DNA of 64,000 nt from Gambelia wislizenii. Its lineage: Eukaryota > Chordata > Lepidosauria > Squamata > Crotaphytidae. Position numbers and translations under genes: made by a program. The stretch's first letter is position 1; every line of letters begins with the position of its first letter. Shown one piece after another: positions 1-10,570 of the stretch. Location: contig JAUMIR010000001.1 of assembly GCA_030847615.1 (NCBI GenBank), forward strand, positions 67,841,501 to 67,905,500, written 5' to 3'. The notes below the pieces were generated by a model. The model worked only from the letters and a program-made list of their open reading frames with translations, was not told the origin of the DNA and ran no database searches.

Positions 1-95
1 TTAGTCTGTATTGCTGCATTTTAACTGTTGTAAGCCGCCCCGATTGTTTTTAACAGAGGGGTGGGGTAATAATAATAATAATAATAATAATAAGG
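1..95 (+). mobile_element. L2-type LINE 3' tail
   Basis: The segment has the 3'-terminal hairpin-like motif of reptile L2 LINEs: a 'gccgccccga' block, a short spacer, then 'gaggggtgggg', followed by a (TAA)n tail at 69-94. Only the last few dozen bases are in the window; the body would lie to the left. The family assignment rests on the motif and tail only. Confidence 0.55.
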
Positions 96-194
96 TGACA
101 GATACTATTTTTGTTTCTTCTGCTATAGTTTGTCTTCCCTATTATCATGTTATTTGCTTTCTTGTATAGATCATCTGAATTTCTGCACACATTT

Positions 195-620
195 CTATAA
201 TGCTGGTGGCACATCATGATCTGGGTGGTGGCAGAGGTCCCTTGGTGATGCTTTCACCATGGGGTAGGGTGTCTCTCTGGTCTTCTTGTGTCTATAAAGG
301 AATTCTACTGTCTTTTCAAAAGTGTCATGTAAATGAGGATTCCCAAAACTAAGACCAGTCCCAAGTCTTCCCACAGGTATTCTATACAGTATATTATACG
401 GACTAAAAGCACCATGTAACTTCATATCCAGACAAGCAACAGCAGATGCCAGTCATTTCCTGGGCATTGTTGAACTCCCCATAATCTTCCAATAGGATAG
501 AACAAAGTCTGACAATGTGGGTTCTATTTTGAGTGTAGGATCTTCTTTGGTTTGTTCCAAAGCCTGGCCAACGCTTTGGAAGAGATCCCCTCCTGCAAAG
601 AAAGGGAACAGTGACCATTT
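195..620 (-). other. Unidentified coding-like stretch, possible old pseudogene
   Basis: On the minus strand two overlapping open stretches (403-618 and 195-425, in different frames) read like diverged protein with ordinary amino-acid composition, for example 'GRLGTGLSFGNPHLHDTFEK'. The frame change near 410-425 would be a frameshift. I do not recognise the protein. There are no convincing splice sites and no neighbouring exons. It may be a decayed processed pseudogene, a repeat-derived reading frame, or chance. Confidence 0.2.
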
Positions 621-1035
621 ATTCCAAAGGTCAGAATTGTGTCGTCCTCCAGATGTTGTTGAACTGGAATCCCCAGCAGCTCTAGCTACATACCATCCAA
701 CATTTCAGAGATGAAAACCAGGACATATGTGGCCAAGATGGCAAAAGTTATTAATGAAGAACAGCAGGAGAAGCCCCAGAATTTTTTTTGCCTGAGCCTA
801 CCAGAAAGGGCAATATTCCACCCCATCCTTTCTTTTACCACTGCTGACTTACCTGAGGGAAAATTACTTTGGCCCTTTGAACTCAGTTTGCACCACCAGT
901 AAGCTGAGGGCAAGAGGGGAAAGTGACAGGAGGAGAGAGAAACTAGGACATTTTAAAAACAGATGGAAAAGTGGGATGACAGAGGATTAATCAGGACTGT
1001 CCCTGCCAGATTGGAACAGTTGGAGGGTATGAAGC
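621..1035. other. Intergenic, nothing recognised
   Basis: AT-rich non-coding sequence. Short open frames on both strands show no domain, splice context or recognised repeat. Confidence 0.5.
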
Positions 1036-1044
1036 GAGTACGAA

Positions 1045-1262
1045 ACCCTGGAGGCACAGTGGTTAAATGCCAGTACTTCAGCCACAACATTGTGAGTTTG
1101 ATCCTACAGGACTCCAGGCTGACTCAGCCTTCCATCCTTCTGTAGGTCAGTAAAATGAATGCCCAGCCTGTTGGGAGCAATTAGCTAACACATTGTAAAC
1201 TGCTTAGAGAGTGCTTAGCACTATAAAGCAGTATAGAACTGTAAAGTGCCATTGCTATTGCT
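1045..1262 (+). mobile_element. tRNA-derived SINE (Sauria/Squam-like)
   Basis: Starts with a 'ggcacagtggttaaatgcc' head containing an A-box-like segment, followed by a B-box-like 'gagtttgatcc'. The body continues with 'cagccttccatccttctg' and 'ggtcagtaaaatga' and ends in an 'attgctattgct' tail. The same body occurs at 13710-14017 and 60621-60835 (both minus). This is a diverged RNA polymerase III-type retroposon driven in trans by a LINE. Confidence 0.75.
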
Positions 1263-3290
1263 AGTATAGTCCATGGTGAAGAATGCTAGGAACTGCAGCT
1301 CAACAACATGTGGAGGGCCACACAATTCCCAAGGCTATTTTAAGATGCTATCACCAACCACAGAAACATTGCAGACTTTTGCAACATTGCAAACATCATT
1401 TTGTTTTGTTTTTGTCAAAGATGTGGTGTTGATTTTCTGCATCTGTTTTCCCAAAGATTTCAAAGCCAGTTTCTAGCTCTCCTCTGTTTGTGCAGCAGCA
1501 AACTGCAGCAGCCACAGCCGTGTGCTTAACCTGGTAAATAATGCATACAGTCCTTGTCATGATGCAGACAGACAAAGGCAGGTAGTGTATCAAAGAGTAA
1601 TATTGCACTGCAAATTGTGGCGTAATAGCAGTAATTTAGTGCTCTGTGGGTGATTGGAGATTCAGAAAGTACCATAGCCCTATGATCTCTGCTGACTGGC
1701 AAGGTGACTGGAAATATAGTATAGAACTTGACCTTTGGATTGTCTCCAACCTAGCTGAAGCCATAAAAAATGCACAAGCCAGCACTATCTCACAGCAAAT
1801 GGGTGGTGGGATGGAGAGACTGGGGTGTTTGTTTGTTTTTTAAGTTTGCATACCTATGTCATAAGAGCAAGATAAAGAGAATCCATGCTGTCTACAATGT
1901 GCCTTATATATCCATCATCTATCAGCATATTGATCTAGTAATGCCCAAAGTTTATTGTGCTAAGTGCACAAGAGGTGATAGAAGAATTGATCAAGAACTG
2001 AGTTAGTCTGACCATGGCTGGGACTGTGATGGTTAGAGGTTTGGCCTAGGTTATTTCATATGACTTGCATGCTCAACTGAGAAGGGCTCTGGAAGGGTGC
2101 TAACTAGGGGATTTTGTTAATTTCGCAAGCAGGCTGGTGGATAATGATATGTTGGTGAACATAGGAGGAGGAATTTTAGCCTGTTAAGCCTTCAGGGACT
2201 AGAGGGTATTAACATTCCTTGTCAGGTTCCCATTTCCAAGCTGTGTTTATCACTGCTGATCATTCTGCTTGTAGTCACCCTGAGCAGGAAAAAAATTATA
2301 TCAGGAGAAATATGCCATTTTCAGGCTCCCTACTAACTTCTTGATCAGAGACAGCTGGAAGCATTGAGCCACGTCTTCCCAGGGATCTCAGTAAAGACCT
2401 GGAAGGATATAATCACTCCTTGTTTACAAAACACAAAACTACCCAGGACTGCAAAACATACACACACACACTTTGTATTTGCAGAGGACTGGGCATGCAC
2501 AATCCATCCACAGCTTTGTTCTCTTTCCCTCCCTCTTACTCTTCTCAAGGCTTACTCTACTGCCTTCTCAAACCATACTTAAAGTTCATTTCACACAAAG
2601 AGCAGCTGAGGTGGCAAACCCTCCCTAGACTGTATTATTCAAATTGTAAGTGCAGGATCACATAGCTTCATGTTTGCTTATGGGGAAAAAATCCCTGTGC
2701 ATGTAATACTAACATATCAAGGATGAATGTAGGCTGTTCATTTTCCCAGATATCTAGTTTTATGAGTGCAGGAACCACAAAACAGCAATAGCCATTCATT
2801 CACGTATTCATTCAGCAATAGCCATTCATTCACGTAGTTGTTACCTACTATCTAAACTGGTGCAGTCCAGAACAGTTTTACCATCTCATCTATGGCTCAC
2901 ATGGACTAGGAGGGGGGCTGAGATGGAGAGGAGAAACAAATAGCTCAGATGTTTTGTATAAAGTAGGCAAGAGTTTGGTATGCTGGACTGGATACACTGA
3001 ACAGATATTGCACCAGACATGGCTGTTTATTAGGAATAATGCTATACTGTTTCTTATTTACACAAATTTTGAAGCAGTTTATAAGAAAATCAAAGGCTGT
3101 TATTGCATGCTTTTTGAGGAAAGGGAAGGTGGAAGTTTGGCCTTAGGCATAGTGAACGCCTGAAATATCTCTGTTTATCCCAACAACATTTTATAGGGAA
3201 CTTTAGTGACTATCTTTCTGTTGCCCAAATAGCACCATACATGCACAGAAGGGGCTTGTGGTGGGTATGAGTTACACAGATTTGTATTGT
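1263..3290. other. Intergenic; one short tandem duplication
   Basis: No gene or classifiable transposon. It contains a short (AC)n run near 2459 and a direct duplication of about 23 bp around 2785-2836, seen as two copies of 'caatagccattcattcacgt'. Open frames here are short and compositionally random. Confidence 0.5.
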
Positions 3291-3295
3291 GATAT

Positions 3296-3395
3296 GTCTT
3301 CAAGTCTACTCTGGCTTATGGCAGCCCTGTCATAGGATTTTATTGGGTATTGTCTATGATGAAAAACTCCTCATAGAATGCAAGGAGAACAACCT
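3296..3395 (-). mobile_element. SINE tail fragment, minus strand
   Basis: 'tcttcaagtctactctggct' followed by 'tatggcagccctgtcatagg' is the reverse complement of the tail seen in the full SINE at 43653-43890 ('gccataagttgcaagtgact' then 'tgaaggca'). The head is missing and the copy is strongly diverged. Confidence 0.5.
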
Positions 3396-3945
3396 TTTTC
3401 CTAATGAGATCTCTCAGTGATTCACCATTTTCGGAAGGAGGGAGACCAAAAACTACATGGGAAAAGCCTTGTAGTTTTTCCCATATTTTAAAAAAGTAAT
3501 ATGTGGAAATACGCATTAGTGCTCATTAGGACAACTGATCTGCATTGCTGAGCATTCCAGAAGTCAAAAGCTGATTGGCCAGATGTGCGGGGGGGGGGGG
3601 GGCTTGCCAGCAACAAAATTGCCAGAACCACCATTTTTTAGTGTTGTGGTAATGATCATATGCATTTTTTCAGTGGCAAGGTAACCAAACATCTTTTTTT
3701 AAGCAGAAGGTTGCACGTGTACACCTTAAAGTTTTTAAAAATGTGCAGCTGTGGCAACTTGTGGAGAATAAAAATGCGAGTAATTCACTTGCAGCCACCA
3801 TCTTGATTCACAGTCATGCCTCCATGTGAACTTCAAACACAGATAATTTTGCATACCAGCAATCTGTCAAAACAACAACAACAACCATAGAGACAAATGG
3901 ACACTGCTGCAATTTTGCATTAATGTGCAGCAATCCACTTTATAT
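3396..3945. other. Intergenic; poly-G run
   Basis: Non-coding. A G-homopolymer lies at about 3590-3602. The stretch 3720-3840 resembles 4930-5060 ('gtaattcacttgcagccacc' versus 'gtaaatcacttgtggccgcc'), suggesting two diverged copies of an unclassified repeat. Confidence 0.4.
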
Positions 3946-3949
3946 TGCC

Positions 3950-4130
3950 TTGTCTAAATGAGCCCTTGGTAAAATTTGTTCAAGGGAGGTTTGCCACTGT
4001 GTTCCTCTTAAGCTTGATCAAGACCACTCAGGAAGTTCCTATGGCTGAGTGGGGATTCGAACCCTGGTCTCCCACAGTTCTAGTCCAACAGTCAAACCAC
4101 TATACCACATTGGCAAGGATAAAACAATAT
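3950..4130 (-). mobile_element. tRNA-derived SINE with CAA-type tail, minus strand
   Basis: Reading the minus strand, the head 'gccaatgtggtatagtggtt' and the B-box-like 'gggttcgaatcc' match the full-length copy at 43653-43890. The middle part is eroded. Confidence 0.65.
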
Positions 4131-5110
4131 AAAAGTATAATATAATTTAAGAGAACTAGGGAAATAAAAATATTTATTTTCCAGGTCTTGAGAAATATGG
4201 TGTTAAGTGTTAGACGCCAGCAGATGCCTCTGGAGGAGGACATTCCACTGGTTACCTTTTATCTGAGGAGTGTGGTCAGATCAGTGGGCATTTATTTTCT
4301 TTTGTAGATATGGGGTCTTCTACCAATATACAGACAATAAATATGGGACTACCAAGAAACATGTGTCTGGTCTTAGCCTTTCCGCTTTCATACTTAACTT
4401 TTAAAAAACTGATTAGATATATATTGGGAACTGCTTTGAGAGGTCTATTGCCTTTATGTAGGTGTCATAAGAAAGCCAGCATGGGGTAGTAGTTTCAGAG
4501 TTGGACCAGGGGCCTGTCTAAACAGTGAAAATACCCCTCATGGAATGCGCTGGAAATCCTACCTAAATCCTAAACAGGTTCCAGTAACAATCCATACTAT
4601 TTGGAAGGAGGGGTCCCAGAACGGCAAAAACAATGGGGTAAAAGCCATTCCAGATTTTCCCATACTTTTTCAAAAACCGCGAGACGAGTGTGCATGTTGC
4701 TTGTTTAGACTACTGAACAATAAAAACCTTGAAGGGAAGCACAAAGCTGATTGACTGGGTGAGAGCAGCAGCAGGGCTTGCTAGGAGGGCAAACGCCTGC
4801 TGCTGCCATGTTGGATTTTTGCCTTAGCAAGCAATCGCTAAGGCAATAAAAAGGATCAATATTTTCTGTTTTGCTTTTTTTTGCAAAGTTGGAAAATCGC
4901 TCTATCACACCAGTGCACCTTGGGACACCTTTTCCAAAAACAAACAAACCTGCAGCAGTGAAGAACTAACGCAAGTAAATCACTTGTGGCCGCCATCAGG
5001 AATGCAAGGCTTATGGGGGCTTCCAAGGCCAGAAACACCATTTGGATATGTCGCCGCTGCTACATGATGCCAATACTATGAGGTATTTTGGATCCCCCCT
5101 TGTGTACATG
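4131..5110. other. Intergenic; unclassified repeat-like sequence
   Basis: No gene is recognised. A stretch from about 4505 to 5060 looks like a diverged interspersed repeat because part of it resembles 3720-3840, but I cannot place it in a family. Confidence 0.35.
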
Positions 5111-5114
5111 GGAT

Positions 5115-5295
5115 TTAGGAGTCTGGGAGACCAGGTTTCAGCCATGGAAACTCCCCAGGTGACCTTGGGCATCACAGTCTCTCAGCCTTAGAGGAAGGCA
5201 GTGCAAAACCTCTCCTGAATAAATGTCATGAAGAAAACCCAATGATAGGGTCTCCATAAACAGGGAGTCAATTTGAAGGCACCTAACAACAAACA
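5115..5295 (+). mobile_element. tRNA-derived SINE with CAA-type tail
   Basis: Contains 'gaccaggtttcagccatgga', 'gtgaccttgggcatcacagt' and the tail 'gaaggcacctaacaacaaac', all in the order of the intact copy at 43653-43890. The 5' head is degraded. Confidence 0.7.
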
Positions 5296-5800
5296 TGCCA
5301 TACACAAATTACTTTTATTCAGTTTCTCCTCCACATTTTCAATGCTGAAGTGCCTCAAGCACCCCAACCCAAGACTTATTTATTCAAATCTAACTGTATC
5401 TAAAATGACAGTCTAAAAGCATGTACCTCTCCCACACTTGAAAAGGCTGCACTGAACCCAACAGAAATAAGACCAGCACCATGTCAAGTTAGCGCACACT
5501 GGGTACCTAAACAGGTCCAGGCAGCAAAAATAAACGAAAGAGTGTTTGTTCCTTCGTGCATAAGAACAAAGGCACAGACACAGGCTCCTGTCTAAAATAA
5601 GCTTCTCTTTAGTTAGGCATAATGAAGTATATTTACAGATATATACAGCATTCAGAAGAAAAACATCTTCCCACTGTGAGATCCTAAACAGGACTGTTTA
5701 GCTCAACCCAGCCCAGCTCTGCTCCAGGGCTGTGAACTAATCAATATTGATACATTCACCCAGCTAGCTTCAGCAAACTGCTGCTAGCTCACAGTGCTGC
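5296..5800. other. Intergenic, nothing recognised
   Basis: AT-rich sequence without coding or repeat signatures I can name. Confidence 0.5.
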
Positions 5801-5908
5801 AAACTGCAGATTGTTTATGAAGTTGAAGGTTTTCACAGTTGGCATCCATAGGTTCTCTGTGGGGTTTTTCCAGGCTGTGAGGCTGTGTTCTAGAAGAGTT
5901 TATTCCTG

Positions 5909-6181
5909 ATGTTTTGCTACAGACCAACAAAGAAAATCCAAGAAATGCTACACTCAGCGAAAAACAAAATAGACCCTCTCACAGCCACAGGAGTTTACCG
6001 CATACCATGCAGCTGTGAACAAGTTTACATAGGGACCACTAAACACAGTGTGCAAACACGAATCAAGGAACATGAGAGACACTGCAGACTGGGCCAGCCA
6101 GAAAAATCAGCAGTAGCAGAACACGTTATAAACCAACCTGGACACAAAATGTTATTTAAAAACACAGACATTCTGGACTAG
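5909..6181 (+). pseudogene. GIY-YIG endonuclease domain of Penelope-like element (fragment)
   Basis: An open stretch of about 90 codons contains GVYRIPCSC then VYIGTT, the paired GIY and YIG motifs of Penelope endonucleases. It is followed by an R..EH segment and 'SAVAEH...PGH', fitting the conserved Cys/His set of that family. In full elements this nuclease domain nicks target DNA and sits C-terminal to the reverse transcriptase. Here translation stops at a TAG at 6180-6182, where the copy at 58715 reads on ('LDQANNYHVRMHREAIE' in the copy near 35900), so the stop is a mutation. No upstream reverse transcriptase is present. The copy cannot be autonomous. Confidence 0.8.
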
Positions 6182-6516
6182 GCCAACAACTATCATGTCA
6201 GAATGCAAAGAGAAGCTATTGAAATCCACAAACACCTGGACAACTTCAACAGGAAAAAAGAAACCCTAAAAGTAAACAAAATCTGGCTTCCAGTCCTGAA
6301 AAACACTAAAATAAAACCTCAGCACATTCAAATGAACTCCACCCAGGGACAGGAGGATTTCTAGCAGATAATGGACGATTAACCAACCATTTAGCCAAAC
6401 AGACACTCAGCCTCCTTGCATATTTCCACCCGGAAACTAGCCATTGAAATACACAAATTTACATATCCTCTCCAACAGAAACTCACAGTATATAAACCCA
6501 CACACCCCTACCCAAA

Positions 6517-6563
6517 CATTTTCTGAAGATGTCAGTCACAGATGCAAGCGAAATGTCAGGAAT
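6517..6563 (+). ncRNA. Degenerate hammerhead-ribozyme-like motif in Penelope tail
   Basis: CTGAAGA at 6523-6529 and GAAA at 6550-6553 sit at hammerhead core spacing. The stem II sides are weakened (TGTC against AGC), and the bases after GAAA are TGTC instead of CGTC. It is probably inactive; compare the intact motif at 36138-36184. Confidence 0.4.
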
Positions 6564-6633
6564 AAACTCTTCCAGAACATGTCCTCACAGCCCAGGGGAA
6601 AAAAAAAAAAACAGAAAACCTGCAGACTGTTTG

Positions 6634-6757
6634 TTACATCTCAGCTCTGTACAGGATAAATCTATACTGTATGTCCCAATATCCAGACACACCAATGGCC
6701 AAAATATCTGGAAGACTGCAAAGAAAAGGAGTTAGCAGTACAGTCTCCACTTGTCAG
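6634..6757. other. Spacer, nothing recognised
   Basis: Short unclassified sequence between the Penelope copy and the foldback element. Confidence 0.5.
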
Positions 6758-7130
6758 TGGACTTTTTCAGATGCATGAAATATAACACAAGCAGCCTCGT
6801 CGTGTTTTTCGGATGCATGAAATATAACACAAGCAGCCTCGTTGCGTTGCGAGGCTGCTGCGCTGCAGAGCATCAGTTTCGGATTACGTTCGCCCCTGCC
6901 GGTACTGTTGCGGTACCGCAGGGAGAGTTGAGCGTCATATTTCGTCAATTTTTAAGCACAATCAACTTTTGTGCTTAAAAATCAACGAAATATGATGCTC
7001 AGCTCTCCCTGCAGTACCGCAACAGTACCGGCAGGGGCGAGCGTCATCCGAAACCGACGCTCTGCAGCGCAGCAGCCTCGCAACGCGACGAAGCTGCTTG
7101 CGTTATATTTCATGCATCCGAAAAAGTCCA
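6758..7130. mobile_element. GC-rich foldback element (near-perfect inverted repeat)
   Basis: The left arm starting 'tggactttttcagatgcatg' is almost fully complementary to the right arm ending 'catgcatccgaaaaagtcca'. The centre lies at about 6962-6970, with a small AT-rich hairpin around 'ttaagcacaatcaactttt'. The left arm is about 44 bp longer because its first segment is tandemly duplicated ('gatgcatgaaatataacaca' at about 6772 and again at about 6813). No open frame spans the element. This is a non-autonomous foldback or MITE-type DNA transposon of unknown superfamily. Confidence 0.75.
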
Positions 7131-8418
7131 GTATCTTCTCTTTACTGCTATTATTCTCCACAGAAGAATAGGGAATCAGCTGAGTATCAACTAGCCTGGT
7201 AAGAACAGCCTCACCCCCTCTGAACTGTATTTAAGCTAGGCTCTGTGGCTCCTTGAGAGTGCAGCCAGACTAGTACTAGGAGTGATGGTTAGTGTTCTCT
7301 TATAGTGTTCATTTTGATTAATGTGTATTAGGCCTTGAAGATTTTGGTGTAAGATTGAACATACCCTGCCTGTAATGGATTGTTTTTGTTTTATGATTAT
7401 TTCCTCCTGTTTCCCTCTCCCTTCATATATTTCGTTAAAATTTTCACTTGGAACCACTTTGGGCATTGCTGACTGTAGAAAAGTAGCATATAGATTCACA
7501 AACAAACATGTCGCTTTAGCAATGGCATTTTTCTTCCAGTTTCTCTTTCTCATTAAGAACTTCCTGAAGTGACACACTGGAGACCAAGGGTGTTTTGAGA
7601 TATGAACCTGCTGCTCAGTTGTCATAAAGGCTACAGATCTCTCTCCCCTAGCAAGGACATCTAAAATAAGTATCAAATGTCCACAGACATGTTTGAGTCC
7701 GAGAAAAAAACAGGGTTCATATTTGTCCAATATATTTTCTTCCACAGCTGCCACATACCTTTTAGATGCTGTTGGATTTCAGTCCTCACCACAGATTCCA
7801 AACACGCAAGAGACAAAAAACCTAATCAAAATGAGAAGTGTGTGTTGACAAGCATGATGAGCATCAGCCCTGGCTGTGGAAACACATCTTAAGAGAATTG
7901 CTCACTTTGTGGAACCAGGCAGCCTTGTGGTGGGTGTACTGATTAATTTAATTCTAATTAATTCTGTAATCTCAAGCTGTTCCTGAAATCTGTGCATAGC
8001 TGTCAAGGTGGAAGCAAAGAAGGTGACACAGAGACAAACCCAAAGACTGAATTTCTGTAGATTCATCTTACCAGAGGGCTGGGTGTGAGAGAATATCAAC
8101 AACATGGCCAGCCTGCAGGGTTCTGATAGCATTTTTGGCCATTCCCATACTTGCTAAATAACACTGAAAGTGTATAGCCTGAGGCTAGTCATATTGGGAA
8201 TGTACCTGTATTTAAAATGAATACCTCCTAAGGCTTAATCAGGAGCAATCAGATGCCAGGGTTTGCCAAAGACATTTTACTGTTTGAGGCACTAAAATAC
8301 GGTAGTTGCAATTTTTAAAAGTAATTATTTGCACTTTTGTTTTTCAAAAGTACATACAATAGTTGCTTTTTTTAAAATAAATCTGAATACTGTAAGCTGC
8401 TGGCCTATGGTACATATA
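7131..8418. other. Intergenic; probable LINE tail near 7430-7510
   Basis: 'accactttgggcattgctga' followed by 'gtagcatatagattcacaaa' resembles the 3'-tail hairpin of L2-like LINEs. Nothing else is recognised. The 172-codon minus-strand open frame at 7236-7754 has no domain. Confidence 0.4.
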
Positions 8419-8748
8419 GGAGATTTTCAGACCTGCAAAATCCCGGCTTGCCGCGCGAGCAGCCTCCCGAAACTGCTGCGCGGCAAGGGTCTTCTTCGGA
8501 CGACGCTGTGCCTCTTGCGAAACCGTCCGTGTCACTTCCGTGAAGCTTCGGACGGCTCGGCGCAATATTTCAATCACGGAGGTTGCCCGAGATTGAAATA
8601 TGGCGCCGAGCCGTCTGAAGCTTCACGGAAGTGACACGGACGGTTTCGCAAGAGGCACAGCGTCGTCCGAAGAAGACCCTTGCCGCGCAGCAGTTTCGGG
8701 AGGCTGCTCGCGCGGCAGACATGAATTTTTGCAGGTCTGAAAATCTCC
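8419..8748. mobile_element. GC-rich foldback element, second type
   Basis: Two arms of about 158 bp, from 'ggagattttcagacctgcaa' on the left to its complement ending 'gcaggtctgaaaatctcc' on the right, surround a loop of about 15 bases (roughly 8577-8591). The arms differ at only a few positions by eye. Both sides are flanked by ATA (8416-8418 and 8749-8751), a possible 3-bp target duplication. The arms are much richer in CpG than the surroundings. No reading frame of known family is present. It does not share sequence with the foldback element at 6758-7130. Confidence 0.75.
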
Positions 8749-8752
8749 ATAG

Positions 8753-10322
8753 ACTCACCTCCCATCCACCTTGTCCTTATGCAAGTTAGAGCACAAGGGA
8801 GCGGCATAACGCACATCACGAGCCAGTGCTTGAACTGTGTCATATTCCTCCTCTACCATTTACTGATAAGTATAAAGTAACTGAAAAATGAGTTACACTG
8901 TAAAAGGAATGAATTTATCCCTCAGTAAGTTACAATTATACTGTCATTTAATTATATTTTTCTATTGGGGAGGATTTAATTAAATTCCATTATCTGTCTC
9001 AGACAAGTTTCATAATAATCTTATTTGATCTCCAGATGACATCATAGGTTTTGGGTATATTGCCCCTCCCCATCCAGAAAACTACACTCTAAGGTTGGTC
9101 CGGTTCTAGAACCTTCAGCAATGCGTAGGCATCATCATCATCACCATCACCATCATCATCATTCCACAATCAGCTAAAATGGATTGAAAAGATCAGACAC
9201 TCTTTATAGAGAAAGGGTTCTCATAGGAAGAGAATCAATAGCATTGAAACTAAGCAGTAGAAGAAAAGGGATGCCAAAAGACAGAGCACTAACAGCCTGG
9301 AAAAGTTTTTTTTTTTTAAACTACAACTTTAACTGCAACTACAACCCCCTAGCCAGGATGGCCAATACCATACTACATGAAGGATTTTGGGAGGTGTCGT
9401 TCAAACACTAAAATTTCCAGGTTGTGACCAGCAGCCTAACACTACTTCATAGAGTAGACCATTACTTTTGCTAAGTACTCCAACAGTGGTTTGCCAGTCC
9501 AGATTAGACAGACTGGTATTGAATTCAGCCTGAAATCAGAAAAAAATTGCCACAAAATCAGGTCTTAAAAAAAATTTGGAATGCAACAGCTTGGTAGTGC
9601 CGTTGCCTAGATTCTTCATAATAACCAAGTTTGCAAATTATTTCTGTTCTGAAGACAAAAGCTGTTGTGGAAGCATTCCTGGACTATTTGCTGTAGGTAA
9701 TTGTGAATGTTCATCTAAAAGCCTTTTGTTTCCTACAGTTACGGTAGCTCTGATTTTACAAGATCATGGGAAATACTTTAAGTACCAAAGGCTGTAAAAA
9801 TTGGCCCTGCATCTACTCCTGTCCACACCTCTTTTTACACAGATCTTTATATAGCTCCCAATATAGCTGTATTAAAATTCTTGCCGTTGGGAGCCTGTTG
9901 CCAACACAGAGAGGATATTTGGCCATTTTTCATGTTGTACGCCTATACATTTTTAAATACAGCTTTGAGGCCCTTGCCTACCCCAAAACAGGGAACTATT
10001 AATCAAGAATCACAATGGTAAATGACAGGTATTCCCCAGCATTAAAAAAAACACACCCTAACAATCACAAAACTTTCACCATCTTTATTTATTTATTGGT
10101 GTACATCACTAAAAAAACAAAAAACAAACCATGAACAACAATGAAAAATAAACATCTAACACAGGAGCAGGCAGAAAGTATCCTTCCCAGGATTAGTTTA
10201 ATTTTAGAACTAATCCTTAGAAGTATCAAAATGACTGATAATTGATATAAACATGTTGGATAACTCCTAAAGAGGCAATGACAGAAACAATCGAATTAAA
10301 CTACTGTATTCATCATTTGCAC
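8753..10322. other. Intergenic; trinucleotide run and MITE-like bit
   Basis: An imperfect (CAT)n run lies at about 9129-9163. 'ccaggatggccaataccata' followed by 'gattttgggaggtgtcgttc' at 9345-9410 resembles the palindromic MITE family also seen at 47738-47882. No gene is recognised. Confidence 0.4.
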
Positions 10323-10324
10323 CA

Positions 10325-10570
10325 ATTAGTACTTTGGACACGTCATGAGATCACATGACTGTTTGGAAAAGATTATCATGCTGGGGAAAGTGGAGGCAGT
10401 AGGAAAGGAAGAAGACTGAATTCCAAGTGTATGGGTTAAATAAAGGAAGCCATGGCTCTGAGTTTGCAAGATCTCAGCAGGACTGTTGAAGACCAGTGGA
10501 CTCATAAGTCTCTCATTCATAGGATCACTGTATGTTGGAGCTAACTGGATGGCAAATAACAACAACATAG
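10325..10570 (+). mobile_element. 3' end of a non-LTR retrotransposon (family uncertain)
   Basis: A + strand reading gives the end of a reverse-transcriptase C-terminal region ('YFGHVMRSHDCLEKIIMLGK'), then degraded frames, and finally a 3' tail 'cataggatcactgtatgttg' running into 'aacaacaac'. That tail resembles the tails of the CAA-tailed SINE (43840-43890) and of the 5S-headed SINE (23146-23250, minus). This LINE is therefore a plausible partner supplying reverse transcriptase to those SINEs. Confidence 0.55.

Larger units (their letters stand above)
5801..6633 (+). mobile_element. Penelope-like element, 5'-truncated, inverted tail
   Basis: Positions 5817-5918 are an inverted (minus-strand) copy of the element's own 3' tail. 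They are followed by a + strand body (5920-6480) and the + strand tail (6515-6605). The body encodes the end of a Penelope polyprotein with a GIY-YIG endonuclease. Flanking 'ctgcaga[t/c]tgttt' (5804-5816 and 6620-6632) looks like a target duplication with one mismatch. The architecture matches the independent copy at 35414-36270. Penelope-like retroelements encode a reverse transcriptase plus this endonuclease; the reverse transcriptase is absent here. Confidence 0.85.

Noticed and set aside
7236..7754. 172-codon minus-strand open frame
   Set aside because: No domain, no exon-like ends, and it overlaps a probable LINE tail on the other strand; likely chance.
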